Assembly (NCBI RefSeq): GCF_014898815.1
Contig: NW_026515541.1
Span: 1,550,001 to 1,614,000 of the forward strand
Length of the DNA: 64,000 bases
Direction of reading: 5' to 3'
From: Panonychus citri
Lineage: Eukaryota; Arthropoda; Arachnida; Trombidiformes; Tetranychidae
Position 1 is the stretch's first letter; each line of letters begins with the position of its first letter. Positions 1 through 14,525 of the stretch are shown here, piece after piece. The position numbers and the translations under genes are program-made. The notes beneath the pieces were generated by a model, which worked only from the letters and a program-made list of their open reading frames with translations, was not told the DNA's origin and did no database searches.

Positions 1-3000
1 CAAGTTTAGTAATGATAACCCAAAACAAGATAAACTTAATCAACATTCACTTTCAACAATTAATTTCAAGGTTCATTGAGTCCATTGAACGTAATCATAA
101 TAATATAATATTAATCTAATATTATATAAAAAAATTATCTCGCTCTCTTCAAATTGTTGTAATCAAATCATTACAATTTAAATGAATATTAATTGTTGAT
201 ATAAACACTTGATTATGAAGGGAAATATAACATAATCAATGGACAATCAATCAATTGTTTCTAATCTTTAACATTTTGCTAAATTATTCAATGTATTAAT
301 ACTAACAATTAGCAATTTACATTTTCCAACAATTTAATCACTGATGACAATTGCTTTCTATTGTGATATAAATACAAACTGGATTAAGTCAGTAATCTAA
401 TCTGATTACTATTTTTAAAGGATTAGTGTTTATTTAATCGTTGAATGTATTAGTTAATAACTGAAAGATACGTTTAAATGATAACAATTAATGATTACAA
501 TTTAAACTAAACCAGATACTGATTTGTTGCTTCTAATTATCTAATGTATTGGTAACAATTAACGCTTAGTTTTAATTGTTGTCATCTCTCAAATTTTGTG
601 ATTAACTGATTAGTATTTTGTATTACTTGATTTTTTTTTCTTACTTCTTATTTTCCAATCAATTGGAAACTTTGATTATTTAGGAAAGAAAAGTTTAAAT
701 TGTTTAACCATTTAAATTGCAATTTAATCTGAATTTTTCCTTCTTCAAACCTTACATGGTTTTTCTGACAATCAACTTATCAATTTCCTCATTAATCGTT
801 GATAATATAAATTGTAACCTAATCAATAATCAAAAAATGTGAAAACAATCAACCAAAAAAAAAAATTTAAATCAATAGACACAATCAACTTGTTTACAAC
901 AATTAAGTGAAGAAAACAAATTACTCTGGACAATTGGAATCGCGAAATTGTAATTACCTGAGTGACATTTTGAGAGACAAATTGAATCAGATGATTGGAG
1001 GATTAAATTGATATCGGTGATTTGATTGGTAAACAATTAAATTTAAATTGAATTTGTTATTATAAAAGTCAAACAAGTGGGAAGGGGACAAACTATTTCT
1101 CGGTAAAGTTACACCGGGAAATCACCGGGTGGGATTGACAGGAATTCCCGATGAATCTTTAACCATCAATAAGAAATAAATTGTTGCAATCAAATCTAAT
1201 TCATTTTAAATATTCACGTTCTTATTTCCTCATGGTAAGAAAACTCTGAAATTTGAACTTGAATTTTCATCGTCATCATGATATTAATCATAACAATTGA
1301 TTCTGCCATTGAGATGATAAGTTGATTGGAATCAATTGATTGTTGTAGTTAATTCAGGAAAAAAATTCACTCTTTTTAATAGTAATTGAATTTTGTTTTT
1401 CTCTTAACAATTTAATCATAACTACACATTGATCGTCGTCATCGTCAATCAGGGTTACCTGTTGTTGTTATTGTTGTTAACAATTAGTTGATTGTGATGG
1501 TATGAAAAATTATTTGTTTACAATGAGAAAAGTAAAGGTTAAATTGCTGTTAATCAATGGACAATACGGTAAATAAAATAAATTGTTCTCGAGGATTTTT
1601 TTTTGATTGCTACTTAAATCATAATAATAGTTGTCAAGTTAATTGCTTCTGATGATCAACTGTTTTGATTATCACTGTTTACGGAAGTTAAAGTTTACAA
1701 TCAACTAACTGATGACATTGAAATTAGTCTAAAATTAATCTTAATTATTTTAATTCCTTATTGATTGTTGATTATTAACAAGATGATCTAAGCCTAGGTA
1801 AGCAATTGAAACTAATCATGATTGATTGTTATCATTTAATATAAGGTTCCGGTAAATTGTTGATATCCCATCACTTGTAATTGTGATCAATTTTCTGGAC
1901 TCAATTGGATCTTAATTAATTGTCATGTTTATCGTAATTGTTCACTAATTGTCACGGACAATTAGTGTTCATGTTTTTTTTGTATAGTAATTCTATTGGC
2001 TATATTTATATTTTTTTCGTTTCTCTCCAATCGAATTAGTAGAAAAAAAAAGTTCTAATTGAAAAAGTCGAAATTAATTCCATTCACTTAATCAAATACT
2101 TTTCTCATGGGAAAAAAATGATTAAAAGGTAACAATTAAAATAAATTGTAAATTCTATAAGAAAAGGTGTGTGTGTGTTTGTGTATGTTGTAATTGTCGA
2201 TTAAATTGTTTACGATTAAATTGTAATCGAGAAGAAAATATAGAACAAGAAGAGAAAAAAAAAGTTTTTTTCTCTCTCACATTCGATTACATTTTCGTTC
2301 TAAAACTTGTTCGAATTACAAAATATTTATCGATATTATCGTTCTGAACTTTTTCACCAAGAGTTCAGGTTAACCATCGTACCTCTAAGGTGCAATAATG
2401 ATCATCATCATGAAAATCCCCGAGGGTTTAAATTACGATTTAATTTAGAAAGAAGTTGGAAAAAGTTGATTTAATTAAACTTTAAACTCTTTTTAATTGT
2501 AAGCAATATTTGGGTTCAATATGATTCCTAATTAACCTTGATTTTTGATTGCACACCTTGAATTAGTTTAGATTGTGAGTTAAAACAATCAAACCCAAAT
2601 TGAATGACAATCAATGTGACTAATTGTAATCATTGAGAAACTTTTAATTGTTATTATTTATATATAATTTGATTACTTTTTGTTTGTTTTTTTTTTCACC
2701 AAAATTGTAACGTTAGGCTGATTGATTAGTAGACATCAAAACAATTTAAATGATTATCAAATAAATCATATTGTTCAATGTTAAATTGTTTGATCGTTTG
2801 TTTTGTTACCAAGTAAACATTAAATTGTAAATGATTAACAATTAATTAACTTATACTGACATTTCATTACCATTGTTAATTATTTTTACCCTCAAGGGTT
2901 TTCAAGTGCCCATGGGTTTTAAGTACAAATTGATGTTCAAATGTTAATTGTTGAGTTAACATTAATACAACAATCATGATGTTATCGCCGACAAGTTAAT

Positions 3001-6000
3001 TTGATTAACCAGTAAATCAGAAATCACTCAAAGGACTTTTTTGATTCTAATCAACACTGATAACAATTAACTAAATCATCAAAGTTAATCATTAATTCAA
3101 ACTTAACAAGGTTTGACAATTAATATTAATAGTTGAGTTTATATTGTATTTTTTATCATCATTAAAACTGTTTCCTTATAACAACAATTTAGTTAACTAA
3201 CAATTTAATATTAATTTCATCTAATGATAAAACTTTAACCATCTTCATCAACTAATTGTTACGAAAATGTAATTTACAATCAATTTAAAGTATTAATGAT
3301 TTTCTTCAACCCTTGTTAAGGTTTAATTTTAATTGTTGGTGGTCAGTAATCAAGGTTAACCAAGTAATCAACTCATTTGAATAACAATCAGAGATTAACT
3401 AATTGTTACAAGGTTAAAACCATTGATCAACTTTCAATGGTTCAAAATTAGTTAATCTTGTTTTTAATTGATTTGAAGACGAAAAATAAACTAAATCAAT
3501 TCAACAATCAAGTTATTAACAATTAGTTAATGAGGATTCAAATTTTTACAATCCAATTACAACGTACCTGAATGTATCAACAATAATTAAATTGTAGTCG
3601 TTGTGTTCACTATTGATATAAGTGATTCAATCTTATCGTTAATTGTGATTAAGAAAATTTTTGTTAATCAAATCAAGGACACTTAATATTTCAATATTAT
3701 TATTAAATTGTTAATCATTTTTGCCATAATTTCAGGTCAATTTAAATTCAATCTCAACAGGTAACTGTATTTACCTCAGGTAACAACCTGATATTATTAA
3801 TAATTACATTTTGATAATGATTTAATTTGATTACATTTTTTTCCTCATCACTACTTTATGATGGTGTTCATTGATTTAATATAAAATGTATTAACTGTTG
3901 CTAATCCAGAGCTTAATTAACAATACAATTGATAATTAAGTATCAACAATAAGAAACATTGAAATATTGTTGATTTAAAAATGGTTTATCATTCAGTTGA
4001 TTGTGATTTGGTTAAGTATTGTGATCATTTGGGATAATACAATATTGTGTAATGAATCATTAATGATGATTAGGATTAGGATGATAATTAGGATGATGTT
4101 GATGATGATAAACAAGGTAAACAATTAATAGTGATCATCATTTTGACTCTTCCGCTTTGGGTCCGTTTTCATGTGTCCTCAATATACAATTAATGGTAAT
4201 CATCATGTTGATAGTTTTCATGTGAATTGAAACTTGTCTCAACAATCAGCCAACAATCAGAAAATGATTTAGTCAATTGTTGGTAATTAAAGTGTAAAGT
4301 AGTAGTAGTGGTAGTGGTAACAGTAAGATATACAGTATTGATAATCTTTGATCAATTTTATCATCAGGATATGATAATCACAATCAATGATTAATTAATC
4401 AAGTATAAGATTGATAAACAATATAAATCAAATTAAACATCAAAAATTGGAAACTAATTAAATATATTGATTGGATTACCGATTGAGTGATGATGATAAT
4501 GAGATGAGATGAGTTTGAATTGTTATTAAAACGATTAACTATCAATATAATCATTACCTTTTGAAAGATACATGAAAGGTATTTAAATGCTTAATTGTAA
4601 TTAATTTAGAAACTCAACTAATAAACTAATGAAAATGATCAGTGTTTTTAACATTGAACTAATTGTTAACGATAAAACTGATTGAGTGTATATTGGATAA
4701 AGGGAAGAAAAGTTTTCTCAATTTCAGTTTAATTAGGTTGACAATTAAACAAAAATTTATTCAGTCTTTTTTAATTCTAGTTTGAACTTTAATTTAATTG
4801 TAACGAGGCATCGTTAGTGGCTATTGACCATTCAAAGGTCACTAATGATCAAGATCAGAATGACCATCATGAAGCTAATGACATTCAAAGTGAAAAATCA
4901 ATCAATTGAATGGATTGGGGCAAATTGTGACCAATAATCAAAGTAAATTGTCAACTTGATTATGAAAATTGACCAATAACCTTATCATGAAGGTCAGTTG
5001 ATTGACATTAATCAACTTTTTCTCAAACTTTTCCAATTTCAATTATTCTGTTAATTGATAATAAAGTTAACCAATAGTGTTATCATCTTATTATCAATGA
5101 GAAAAACTTAACAATCAAAACTAAATTGTTCATTGTTGATTTATGATATTACCTCTAAATTTGAATTACGAAAGAAAATGTTAAACTTTGACAATCAAAT
5201 AGATTGTGAATCTAACGTTTTAAATTGTTGGAAAGTATTGATTAGTGTGTACGTGTTGGAAAAGTGTAAATCACAATCAATTACAATCAATTAACAATCA
5301 ACGTTAACGATTTAATAAATGTAAGGTAAGAAAGTCCAACAAAAAAGTAGATCAGTTTGGTTTTGGCTCATTAGATTGTCGATAATTTAACTCAAGTTAA
5401 GTTTCCGGAAGAAGATTAATCATTAACAGTTAGTTAATTTACTTACCATTAATATTGTTGATCACAATCAGATTAATAAAAGATTGACAATTAGTTCATA
5501 TGAAATAAACTGATAATTTACTGAAACTGAATCAATATCTTTCATGTGTAAGTATCATATACTTGGTGAAATTAAATATTATTTAAGAACCATAATAATA
5601 ACAACAATTAACTTTTTTGACAATTTAGCGAAATCTTTTAAAAAAATCTAACTGATTAATCAATTAAACAGGTTTGTAACTGTCATTGTTGTTGGTGATT
5701 AAGATTAACAGTTAACTGCATCAAACTAATTGTGATAAACTTGACTAATTAACGAAACAAAAAAAAGGGAAATCAGTTTAACAACAAGAAATAATCATCT
5801 CTGCAAATCTGAACAATTAAAAGTAAATTAATTTCCAATAACGATAGTTGAATAAATGTATTTGTTATTTATCAACTCACAACAATTAACGTTTTAATTA
5901 ACGTTTGATTAACTAATCACTCGTTACATTTGACAACATTAGATGTCAAATGTTATATAAAAATAAAAACAAAACAGTTTTTGTTGATCAATAACTGATA

Positions 6001-6107
6001 ACAATTAGGTTTAAAGTACCTTGGTACTTGATTGTCTTAAATTGTGGCTGATTAATTAGTGACAATTAATGTGATTAGGGTGAGGAAAGGGTGTTTAATT
6101 AACTTAC
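1..6107. other. Long AT-rich stretch without a recognisable gene
   Basis: No open frame of useful length and no recognisable domain on either strand. The sequence is dominated by short AT-rich words such as CAATTAA, TTGATTG and TAATCA, like the introns elsewhere in the window. The NRF-type gene on the minus strand has a good splice donor at 6107 and must continue to lower coordinates, so all or most of this stretch may be its intron, possibly holding short exons I could not identify. Confidence 0.5.
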
Positions 6108-6721
6108 TCTTTATTGACCAATCTTTGAGACTTCGTAACGAAATTAACCATTTCAATATACCGGCTGAACAGTTACCCGAAACTTTGGTATCTGATGACA
6201 TTGAAACGATTCGAGGGAAAATTGACCTGAGAACGGCTTTCACACCTAAATAGAGCAATGAACAAAACAAATATTAGTCCAGTTTGATGGTCAGTTAAGG
6301 ATAACAAGGTGATGATGTTGATGATTAACAGGAAATTACCTTTTTTTAATCCATTTTCCATGTCATTCCACTTTTTGGTCACCTCTTCATCGTCTTTAAA
6401 TTCATACCAAGTTGATTCAATTTCATCCCAATCAATTTTATTATGATTAGTTGAATTGGTTGATGACAAGTTTGTTGGTTTAATTGTTGTTACTTTGTTA
6501 ACTGATCCGGATGGACCTAAATCCGATTCTGAATCTTCACTTAGTTCAGTTGTTGATTCGGAGGCCGCTTCGGCGAGGGCTTCACGTTGTTGCCGTTTTA
6601 AAGCTTCATTGACAAGTTTATTTACTGGAAGTGAGCTCGATGAGACACAATTTAAATTCACAATCAATAAAACAGTCAAACAATTAAGACTAATAAGTAA
6701 ATAATTATGGCGTAATCTCAT
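6108..6721 (-). CDS. NRF-6 (nose resistant to fluoxetine)-type acyltransferase-like protein, 5' exons only
   Basis: Two coding exons are visible. Exon 1 (6721-6340) starts at an ATG, encodes a hydrophobic signal peptide (about residues 1-26) and a Ser/Glu-rich linker, and ends at a GGTAAT donor in phase 1. Exon 2 (6245-6108) follows a TTTAG acceptor and keeps the frame. Its protein, from VKAVLRSIFPRIV through SMSSDTKVSGNC to LISLRSLKDWSIK, resembles the start of the extracellular NRF domain that precedes the multi-pass acyltransferase-3 region in nematode NRF-6 and its arthropod relatives. A strong GTAAGT donor ends exon 2. The transmembrane part is not in the window or lies in unrecognised exons below 6107. 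The family is membrane-bound and linked to lipid or small-molecule uptake. The domain call is by eye from a short stretch. Confidence 0.65.
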
Positions 6722-7379
6722 GATTGATGGATGTAAAAGTGATTTGATTAAAGTTAATTAATCAATCACGAAAAAAAACACAAACACAGAGGAGAAAGTG
6801 ACACAAGAAAAAAAAAAGTTCAATCTTTGCTGATCGAAATCATAGAAAAGATTATGATTTAGTTTAGTTGATTGTTGGGATATTTGTTATGATTAAGCAA
6901 CAATTGGCCTGGTCAGTTGTAAGGTGCAAAATCCGATGGATCAATATGGATAAAGAAAAAATAGAAAGAGATGATAATCTTAGATTAGTGAGACACAATT
7001 GATGAATGACACAGAAATTAAAATAATACTAACTTTCTAAAAAAAGATTCTGATGATTAGGAAACTGGTGATGAGGATGCGACGGTCAATTCATAACTGA
7101 TGATGATGGACAAATATTCTGGAAAAGTCTAGTGAGTAGATGATTGCGGTCATAAAGGTGAAGAGGAAGATGAAAAAAACTTTGGGTTTTTACTTTGCTC
7201 AAGATAAGATGGACATCGGTCGATGGACACAGATAAACTGATGGGTTGAAAGTGATTGTCCAGGTAAAAAGGGGCTAATCTTTGGCTCTCTCTCACTATG
7301 TTACTTTTTTTTCTATGGTCAATAAAAAGCGCCTCAAGGGGCCAGTTGGAAGCGAAAAAAAGTTTTTCTTTCAAGAGGA

Positions 7380-7615
7380 AGATGAAAAATTAGGGGAGAG
7401 AGAGAGGAAGAAGAGATGAAGATGATGAAGAAAACTTTTTTTTCTTCAGAACATCATTCGTTGTATATCGAAGTAAGAATGTAGCTTTAGATGTAAGAGT
7501 AAGTATAAGAAAGTGAGAGAGAAAGAAATTGAGTGAGTATGATGATAAGAGAGAGAGAGTAAAGGTAAGGATGAAAAGAGAGAGTGAAAAGAAAGGGAAG
7601 GAATATAAGATTTGG
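7380..7615. repeat. Purine-rich (GA)-type low-complexity tract
   Basis: Plus strand is almost entirely A and G with repeated GAGAGA and GAAAGA runs; the minus strand is the matching polypyrimidine. Two overlapping low-complexity open frames here are Ser/Phe/Leu-rich artefacts of this composition. It lies about 0.7 kb upstream of the NRF-type start codon, so a promoter or 5' UTR role is possible but unproven. Confidence 0.6.
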
Positions 7616-9280
7616 AACAAGTAAGAACAGGTTAGTCTTTTTTTCGGAAGACAGAAAAAGCTTCAATTCTAACCGGTTATTTTATTTTCTCTTTCTTTTT
7701 GGTCAATTTTTCTCTCTCTTTTTATTTACTTTCATCTTCATCTTCTTCTTCATCTTCTTCCCGTAATCCATCATCCCATACAAACCTTAATCTCATCACC
7801 TTTAATCCTTTCCGTTAAAGACCCAAAGATATGACATATAAACTTGAACGATAAGCTTAATTGTTACAATTACTCAAACATAAACAATTAAGTTTGAAAC
7901 CCAAAAAAATGTCTGTCCTAATTGTATAATAAGTGAATTAACTAATTGTAACAATTAACAAACTAATAAGTTGTCAGATATTAGCTTATCAATATAATCA
8001 GTTAATTTTCAATTTCAAATTCTAGAAGTTAAACTTGAAATCAACTAAATGATTAACTATTAATATCAACAATCAATACTTAACAATTAATAAGCTTTAA
8101 TTGCCATTGGTAATGAAAAAAAAAGTTTCAATTGCTCTCGGTGAACAATTTATTCATTGACTTACCTGAACATTGAACTTAACCAAAAACTTATTAAACA
8201 ATCATTACGATAATTAATAATAATGATACTTGATCAATTGTTGATTATTTTTACACGATGAACCAGTTCAATCAACTTATCATTGAAACTGATTGTTAAA
8301 TTGTTTCGCTGTTTATTAAATAATAATAATAAACAATCAAAGGTAAATATCAAGTCCATTTACATCCTCATCTTTATTATTATCATCTCTTTATCTTCAT
8401 CATCTTTACCTGAGGTCGGTGACTCAATCTGATCAGCATCTTCAATGTTATTTGAAACTGAAAGTGATAATCAACTTTAGGTTGATAACATTTGAAATAA
8501 TAACTGGTCAACAATCAATTGACCAGTTGGATTAACAGTAACAACAATTTGTTAATTGTTGAGAGTAAATGTTAATCTCTCTGTGGATAATTTTGATCAT
8601 TGTTTAGTTGGGGTTAAGAAAAAAGGATAAAGTGAAAGTTGCTAAGGTTAACGAACAATTTAGTTTAATTGTCAACAATTAAAGGAAATTTTCAACTTAC
8701 ATTTTATTGTTGGTAAATTGTTTGATTAAACTTGAATACACTTGATGGTACAATTAACTTTCCATAGTTTGATTGCTGGTTAATCATAAGCGATGATGTT
8801 TCGTGTTCAACTGATTTAATTTGATCAGTTTTCGATCAGTTTTGATTGAAAAATTTGATTCCATTAATTAGTCCAAAGTTAATTAAAATGAAAAAAAAAA
8901 GATTCGCAATCAACTAATTTCCAGGTTCCTTATTCCGGTTACGAGTAATAATCATTTCCCTTGTTGATTAACTAGAATTTTTGATTCAAATTAAAGTAAC
9001 TAAGTTTTTCCGGTTTGACTTACTGATCATATCGATTTAATTAGCTGATTAATCTGATATTTATTTAATTGCTTGATTTAATTTAGAGATAAATTAATTT
9101 CCAAATCGATCGTCAATGTAAATTTAGATTGTGTTTAAGATTTCAAATCATAACCAAAGTTGAGAAAAACAATCTCAAGGTAAGATTGAAAATTGATTCT
9201 CTTCAATAAGACAATCAACAATTTATCAATTACGATTAACTATGTGTATGGACATTGACTTAATCTCCCTTGGTCAGTAT

Positions 9281-9303
9281 GATGATGATGATGATGATGA
9301 TGA
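9281..9303. repeat. (GAT)n microsatellite
   Basis: About eight uninterrupted GAT units in non-coding DNA. Confidence 0.9.
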
Positions 9304-12300
9304 TCAGCTAATCATCATGATTTGAAAGGTAAATCTAACAAGGTTAACAATTAGTGTAACATCAGCTTGAAGGTTACCCTTGAAAAAATTGATCAACAAT
9401 CAACTGATTTTAAACGTCAACAATTAATAATTGCATTTAAATCCGAGAGTCAACTAAATTAACAACCATGGTACCAAGTGATTAAGCAACAATTAGCTAG
9501 TACTATTATTATTATTATTATCTCAATCTCTTAATTGTCAACGGAGGGAAAACTAAATAATCACCAATATAAGAATTAAACTTTCAAGAGAAAAATTAAA
9601 AAACTTAGAACTTTTTTCTCTCTCTCTCTCATTTTCAAGTTCGATGATAAAATTAATTAATTGTTGATTGTTTTGATAACGATAATGGTGATGATTATAA
9701 TGATGGGCAACTCGTGGACAATTAAATAAGAAGACAATTAACTAACTATTATTGTCAACAACAATCATAATTAGATATTGTTTCTAATTTTCATGAGCAA
9801 TATTGTAAATTAAATTTTCACTTCTTCAACAGTTTGATTAACATTATTATTATTAAATTGTAACCTTGATTGTTGTTGATGATGATATTTAATCATAATA
9901 ATAATGTTAATCAAGTAGCCTTCAATGTTAAATTGTTTAAATATGTTTAGTTAATTGCAAAGATGATTGTTAATCAATGAGGAAACTTTTTTTTATCTTG
10001 GAAGATAAAATTTTCCTAATAACCATTTACTGTATTTACCTTGCGGGAATCGTCATCTTAATTTAAATCATCATTAAATTAAATTACAATCTAATTATAT
10101 AAATTGTAAAGTAAAACTTTCAGGTCATCATAGGAAAATAGATTAGTTAATTTGATTATGATTAGTTAATTGTTGGACTACAAGATCATTTTTCTTTCTC
10201 ATTCCTTTGTAACTGAATCGGACTCAGAAACTTTTTCCTTCCCAAGTGATTAGTTGATTGTTGCTTTCGTCGTTAATTAATTGTGTTGATATTTTTCTAG
10301 TAGATTTAATTGTTATGTATGATTAAATTCATGAGAATACTTTCAATTTGAATTACTAATTGTTGATTAATTTACTCAACCGTTGATGTTACTAACAATT
10401 AATTTTCTAATTGTAATCAAGGTAATTTTTACCTCTATGGTTATTGTTTATGATGATTAGTGGTTTGATCAACCTTAAATTGTTAATTAAGGAATTTAAA
10501 TGCAATCAGTTGTCCTGATGATTTACAATTAACTGTCATTTAAATTGTTCAGTTGTGATGATTGGCTGATGATTGTCCTGACAATCCAAATCAAATTGGG
10601 AATTTTCATCTTCAAATAATCAAGCTTAATTGTGAAACAATGAATAGATTACTAGTAGTAATTGTTAATTAATCATTTCAATTAAATTAAACTTTCAATT
10701 GATCGGTAATTAATTGACCAACAATCAACTCTTCAAGGTAACAATTAGCTAATTTTTTTCCTCACTTCCCTATGATTGCCAATTTGATATCGATTCAAAT
10801 TCAATCACAATTGAAACAATTTAACCAACTCAACGTAAATACATTTTCAATTAAACTAATGGAGTGAAAATTATATAACAATCACAGTTATCATAATCAA
10901 TCAGCAATCAACAGTTTATTGGTAAATTTCAAATGATTGATTTAATTTAAATCATTGATAATTTATACTAATAGTTAATTGTTAACTTACGCTCAAGGCA
11001 ATTGAATTTAATGGTAAAAAATCCAACTTTAAATCAACACAATTTAAATTAAATCCAAGGCTCAAGGTAAAATCTCATCTTGGACTAATCAACAATTTGA
11101 TACAAAGACATTTAGACTTATAATTATGATTAAATTGCCAGAGAAAAAGGATTGAAATTGAAACCAGCAATTAAATTGCAACTTAATCTCAAACAATTCA
11201 AACGCAAATCAAATTAAATCTAATTGCAATTTAATCAACAGAAACAGTAGCAATATAATCGCGGGGATAATATTAGTTAAATAAATTTGTTGTTTTCTTT
11301 CAGTTGATTAACAAACTTTTTTCTGTACAATCAATAAGATTATTAATAAATTGTTGATTTTTTTTTCGCCGATGATGATGATGATCAAAATCAGAATCAA
11401 GTTTTAATTATAATCAAGTAAAAGCAAAATTTGTAAGTTAAATGTATTACGACGACCAGTTAAATGGTATTTGAATGTTGATTCGGGAAAAAGTGAAATC
11501 GCTTCAGGCTAATGAACATTTTGTTTGGTAAACTCAATGAGAGATTTAAATTGTGATGTTGATTAAGATGATGACTGAAAAACTGGTATCATGATGATGA
11601 TCATCATCTTAATCAACATGAAATCTTATCGAACTGGTTTTCCACTTTGTTTTTGGGTAACTAGATAAACGGTCAGATGTTTGATATTATTTTCAATTTA
11701 AATTGTTGGTTGATCATTTTCTTGATTCCTTCACTTAATTTTTTTATATATTTCTTACGTAATGAATATTATTTAGCCTCAGGGTAGATAATTAGGTTTC
11801 TAATCCAATGAATCCAAGGTTCGAGGTTACCTTGATTCTGGTTTATCTTCACCATGATTAACTAATTGTTAACTTCCATTTTTGCTCCGAGCTTTTTTAT
11901 TCATTGATTATTTTTTTTATTCACTTTCACTTTTTCATGTTTTGTTTTCATTTTAATTGTTGGAATTGTTGATTTTTTGTTCACCCGAATTGTTTGTAAA
12001 CAATTATTGTTATTACTTTATTATTTTTGTCGATGGTTTAAGTCGTTATATTAATTAGTTTAATATCGATAACATTAAATCAGTTTGTTGATCAAGTTGC
12101 TTAATATTAGTTGTTGTTGTTGTTGTTTTTGACACTTGTTTTTGTCAATTAATTTGATTTGATTTGTTTCAATGTCATCTTGATAGTTTGACGGATAATT
12201 AGTTGGTTTTGAAAGTTTCTTTAGGTTTTCTTATATTAATTATATTGCTGTCGGAACTAAGTTGTTGGTTATTATTGTAAAACTTTTGGAATGACTTTGA

Positions 12301-12373
12301 TTTGTTGGCAATTGGTATTAGTTTAAAATTTGACGATGGATTGTGCTTCTGGTAGAAATTGAATTGTTACATT

Positions 12374-13755
12374 TTAACAAACAATTTGAGTCCAATTTTT
12401 ATATTCAATTCGACCATATTGAATGTCCATAATTGTTTTCAATAATTTCTGTGCGATCGCGTCTTTACTTTCCATGGTCGGAATTAGATAATCTTTGTCC
12501 TGGTAGTTAATCCTACTGATTGGACTGACAACAGCCGCTGTTCCCGCTCCAAACATTTCCAATAATCGACCTTGTTCAAGAGTCTTGATCACTTCGTCCA
12601 TTGTTATTTTTCTCTCAGTAACTTTGAATTGGTTCTGAAAGAAAAAAAGACCGAGACAATGTTAACATCTTTGATAAAGTTTGCGGGAGAGATGAAAATG
12701 TGAAAGTCAATAACTAACCCAATCTCTTGTAATTGTAAGAATTGAATCTCTAGTAATTCCTGGTAAAATGACACCTTGTTCCAATGGCGGTGTTATCAAT
12801 TCTTTCTCTCCTTTATCGTTAATCAAAAATGCAAAGATATTCATAGCACCAGCCTCAGTTAATTGTTCGTCATCTCCAAATAACCATAAGACTTGATGAC
12901 ATCCCTTGTTTACGGCGTTTTTCTGTATTGATAAAGTGGGTCCATAATTGGAAGCTAATTTATTTGAACCAGCGCCTCCAGGCCAAGCTCGAACCCAAGC
13001 AGGATCGGCTAAGAGTGAAACCGGAACTATTTTAGTACCAAAATAGGCACCAACGGGACTAAATATTACAAACAAAAGAGCTTCGTCAGCTGAATTAACA
13101 CCTAAAGTTGGTTCGATTCCCATGAAAGTTGGCCGTATGTACAGGGAAGTGTTTGGAAGAGATGGAACCCAATCAGCATCAACCATTATAAACTTTTTAA
13201 GGCACTTGAGTAATTCATCAGGATTAAATGTTGCGAGAGAAGCTCTTTTAGCACTAGTAACCATCCTCTCCATGTTCTTTTCAGGTCGAAAAAGTCTAAT
13301 CTTACCATCATCCCCACGGTAGCATTTTAAACCTTCAAAAAGCTAAAATGAATAAGATCAAACAATTAGAAAAATTAGGAAGGGACGAACAGCTAATAAA
13401 TTGCTCACGTTTTGAGAATAATGTAAAGTTTTAGTTGCAGGATGAAGACTAAAATTCTGAAAAGGGATAATCTCTGGATCGTCCCAACCCTTTTCAAGAG
13501 TCCATCTGATTGATAGTAAATGGTCAGTAAATAAAGTTCCAAATTTGTGTGTATTTGGATCATCAGGTTTGGGTTTACGCTTTTCTGGTGAACATAAAGT
13601 TACTCTAAGATTGTCAGCCTAATAAAAGAGAAACAAAAAAAAACAAAAATTGTCAAAGAAAAAAACATAACGAAAAGACAAAAAGTTACCTTAAAAGTTG
13701 ATGAGTTAACAGTAGATAAAAACCTATGTGAAAGCCTCAGGGAACGTGGAAACAT
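12374..13755 (-). CDS. BCAT: Branched-chain amino acid aminotransferase (four exons, complete)
   Basis: PLP-dependent enzyme that reversibly transaminates Leu, Ile and Val with 2-oxoglutarate. Exons: 13755-13690, 13618-13409, 13342-12719 and 12634-12374, all with GT-AG borders and all phase 0, giving 386 residues, the usual animal BCAT size. Family blocks in order: FGTLFTDHLLSIRW, LHYSQN|LFEGLKCYRG, SLYIRPTFMGIEPTLGV, RAWPGGAGSNKLASNYGPTL (the lysine in the NKLASNYGP block corresponds to the expected PLP Schiff-base region), QVLWLFGDDEQLTEAGAMN, ITPPLEQGVILPGITRDSIL and EMFGAGTAAVVSPI. The first exon is short, basic and Ser/Arg-rich (MFPRSLRLSHRF), like a mitochondrial presequence. A degraded partial copy lies at 19.0-19.95 kb. 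Confidence is high because every exon junction keeps the frame. Confidence 0.95.
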
Positions 13756-13879
13756 ATTTGATCACAGTTTAAATGGAATAAATTTATTCGAAAAATAATT
13801 AACAATAATAATCAACTTTTTTTTCTAAAAAAGATCAACAATTAACGATTAAATAAAAACGTAAACAAGGTCAAACTGA

Positions 13880-14050
13880 TTATCAATCACCGATGGGATT
13901 TTTTTCTAGATAAAACTATAGATCGGATACCTGAGGCTCTTTAATTGGAAAAGTGCGCGAAATTCAAATCATGAGAAAATCGGATAAGACTCATAAAAGC
14001 CGATAAAAAATCAACTGAACGTGGACAACTGATGGACTTACGGACACACT
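13880..14050. repeat. BCAT upstream segment, duplicated at about 20255-20440
   Basis: The stretch beginning AATCACCGATGGGATTTTTT and running to the TGATGGACTTACGGAC words recurs almost unchanged behind the BCAT pseudogene near 20255-20440. It marks the BCAT duplication and holds a likely BCAT promoter. Confidence 0.7.
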
Positions 14051-14289
14051 TTGAGCCTTACCGATTCTTTAATTTCTTCTCTTAATCTCAACAATAATGA
14101 TTTAAGAGCTTTTCCATTAACTGGAAAACCGAATAAAACACGAATTTAACTCAATTCTAACGATTTTGGCGCTGGTGCAAATTAATTGTTTAATAGTGAG
14201 CATCGATTTGTCTTTTTACTCGAGGCTTTGGTCCTTGAATGGAGCCACAAAAAAGTGACATCCGAAGACTTTCAACCTTTTTAACAGCG

Positions 14290-14525
14290 ATGTTCAAATA
14301 TAAAAAAAATGTCGAAAAGATTAATCAAATTGGAAGATGTTGTCAATAGCTATGGAGAGTCTGATGATGATTTATCGGTATCTAAATGAGGATTATCAAC
14401 TCAATTACCTGGATTGTGGACCGAATTGATTGTTCATTATGAACCAAAAGTAAATCTAGTTGTCCTCACAAATGTGGAGCTCAGTTGGGATCATTTGATT
14501 TCAATGAGGGTCTTCCGTGCAATTG
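14290..14525 (+). pseudogene. Degenerate zinc-binding domain gene (YVH1/RNF180-like family)
   Basis: Close at DNA level to the intact gene at 60799-61143, starting ATGTTCAAAT and keeping the blocks for KLEDVV, ITWI, CPHKCGAQLGSF and EGL. It has a frameshift in the AAAAAAAA run near 14300, a stop after the SVSK codons, a deletion in the middle and a stop in the CN position near 14525. Not functional. The same segment with its 3' flank recurs inverted at 28.98-29.37 kb. Confidence 0.8.

Larger units (their letters stand above)
6722..12373. other. Intergenic stretch, no gene seen
   Basis: About 5.6 kb between the NRF-type 5' end and the BCAT 3' end. Apart from a purine-rich tract near 7.4-7.6 kb and a GAT repeat near 9.28 kb it is AT-rich DNA with the same CAATTAA/TTGATT word use as the first 6 kb. 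Open frames in it lack codon structure, start context or any known domain. The 3' UTR of BCAT and promoters of unseen genes may lie here. Confidence 0.5.
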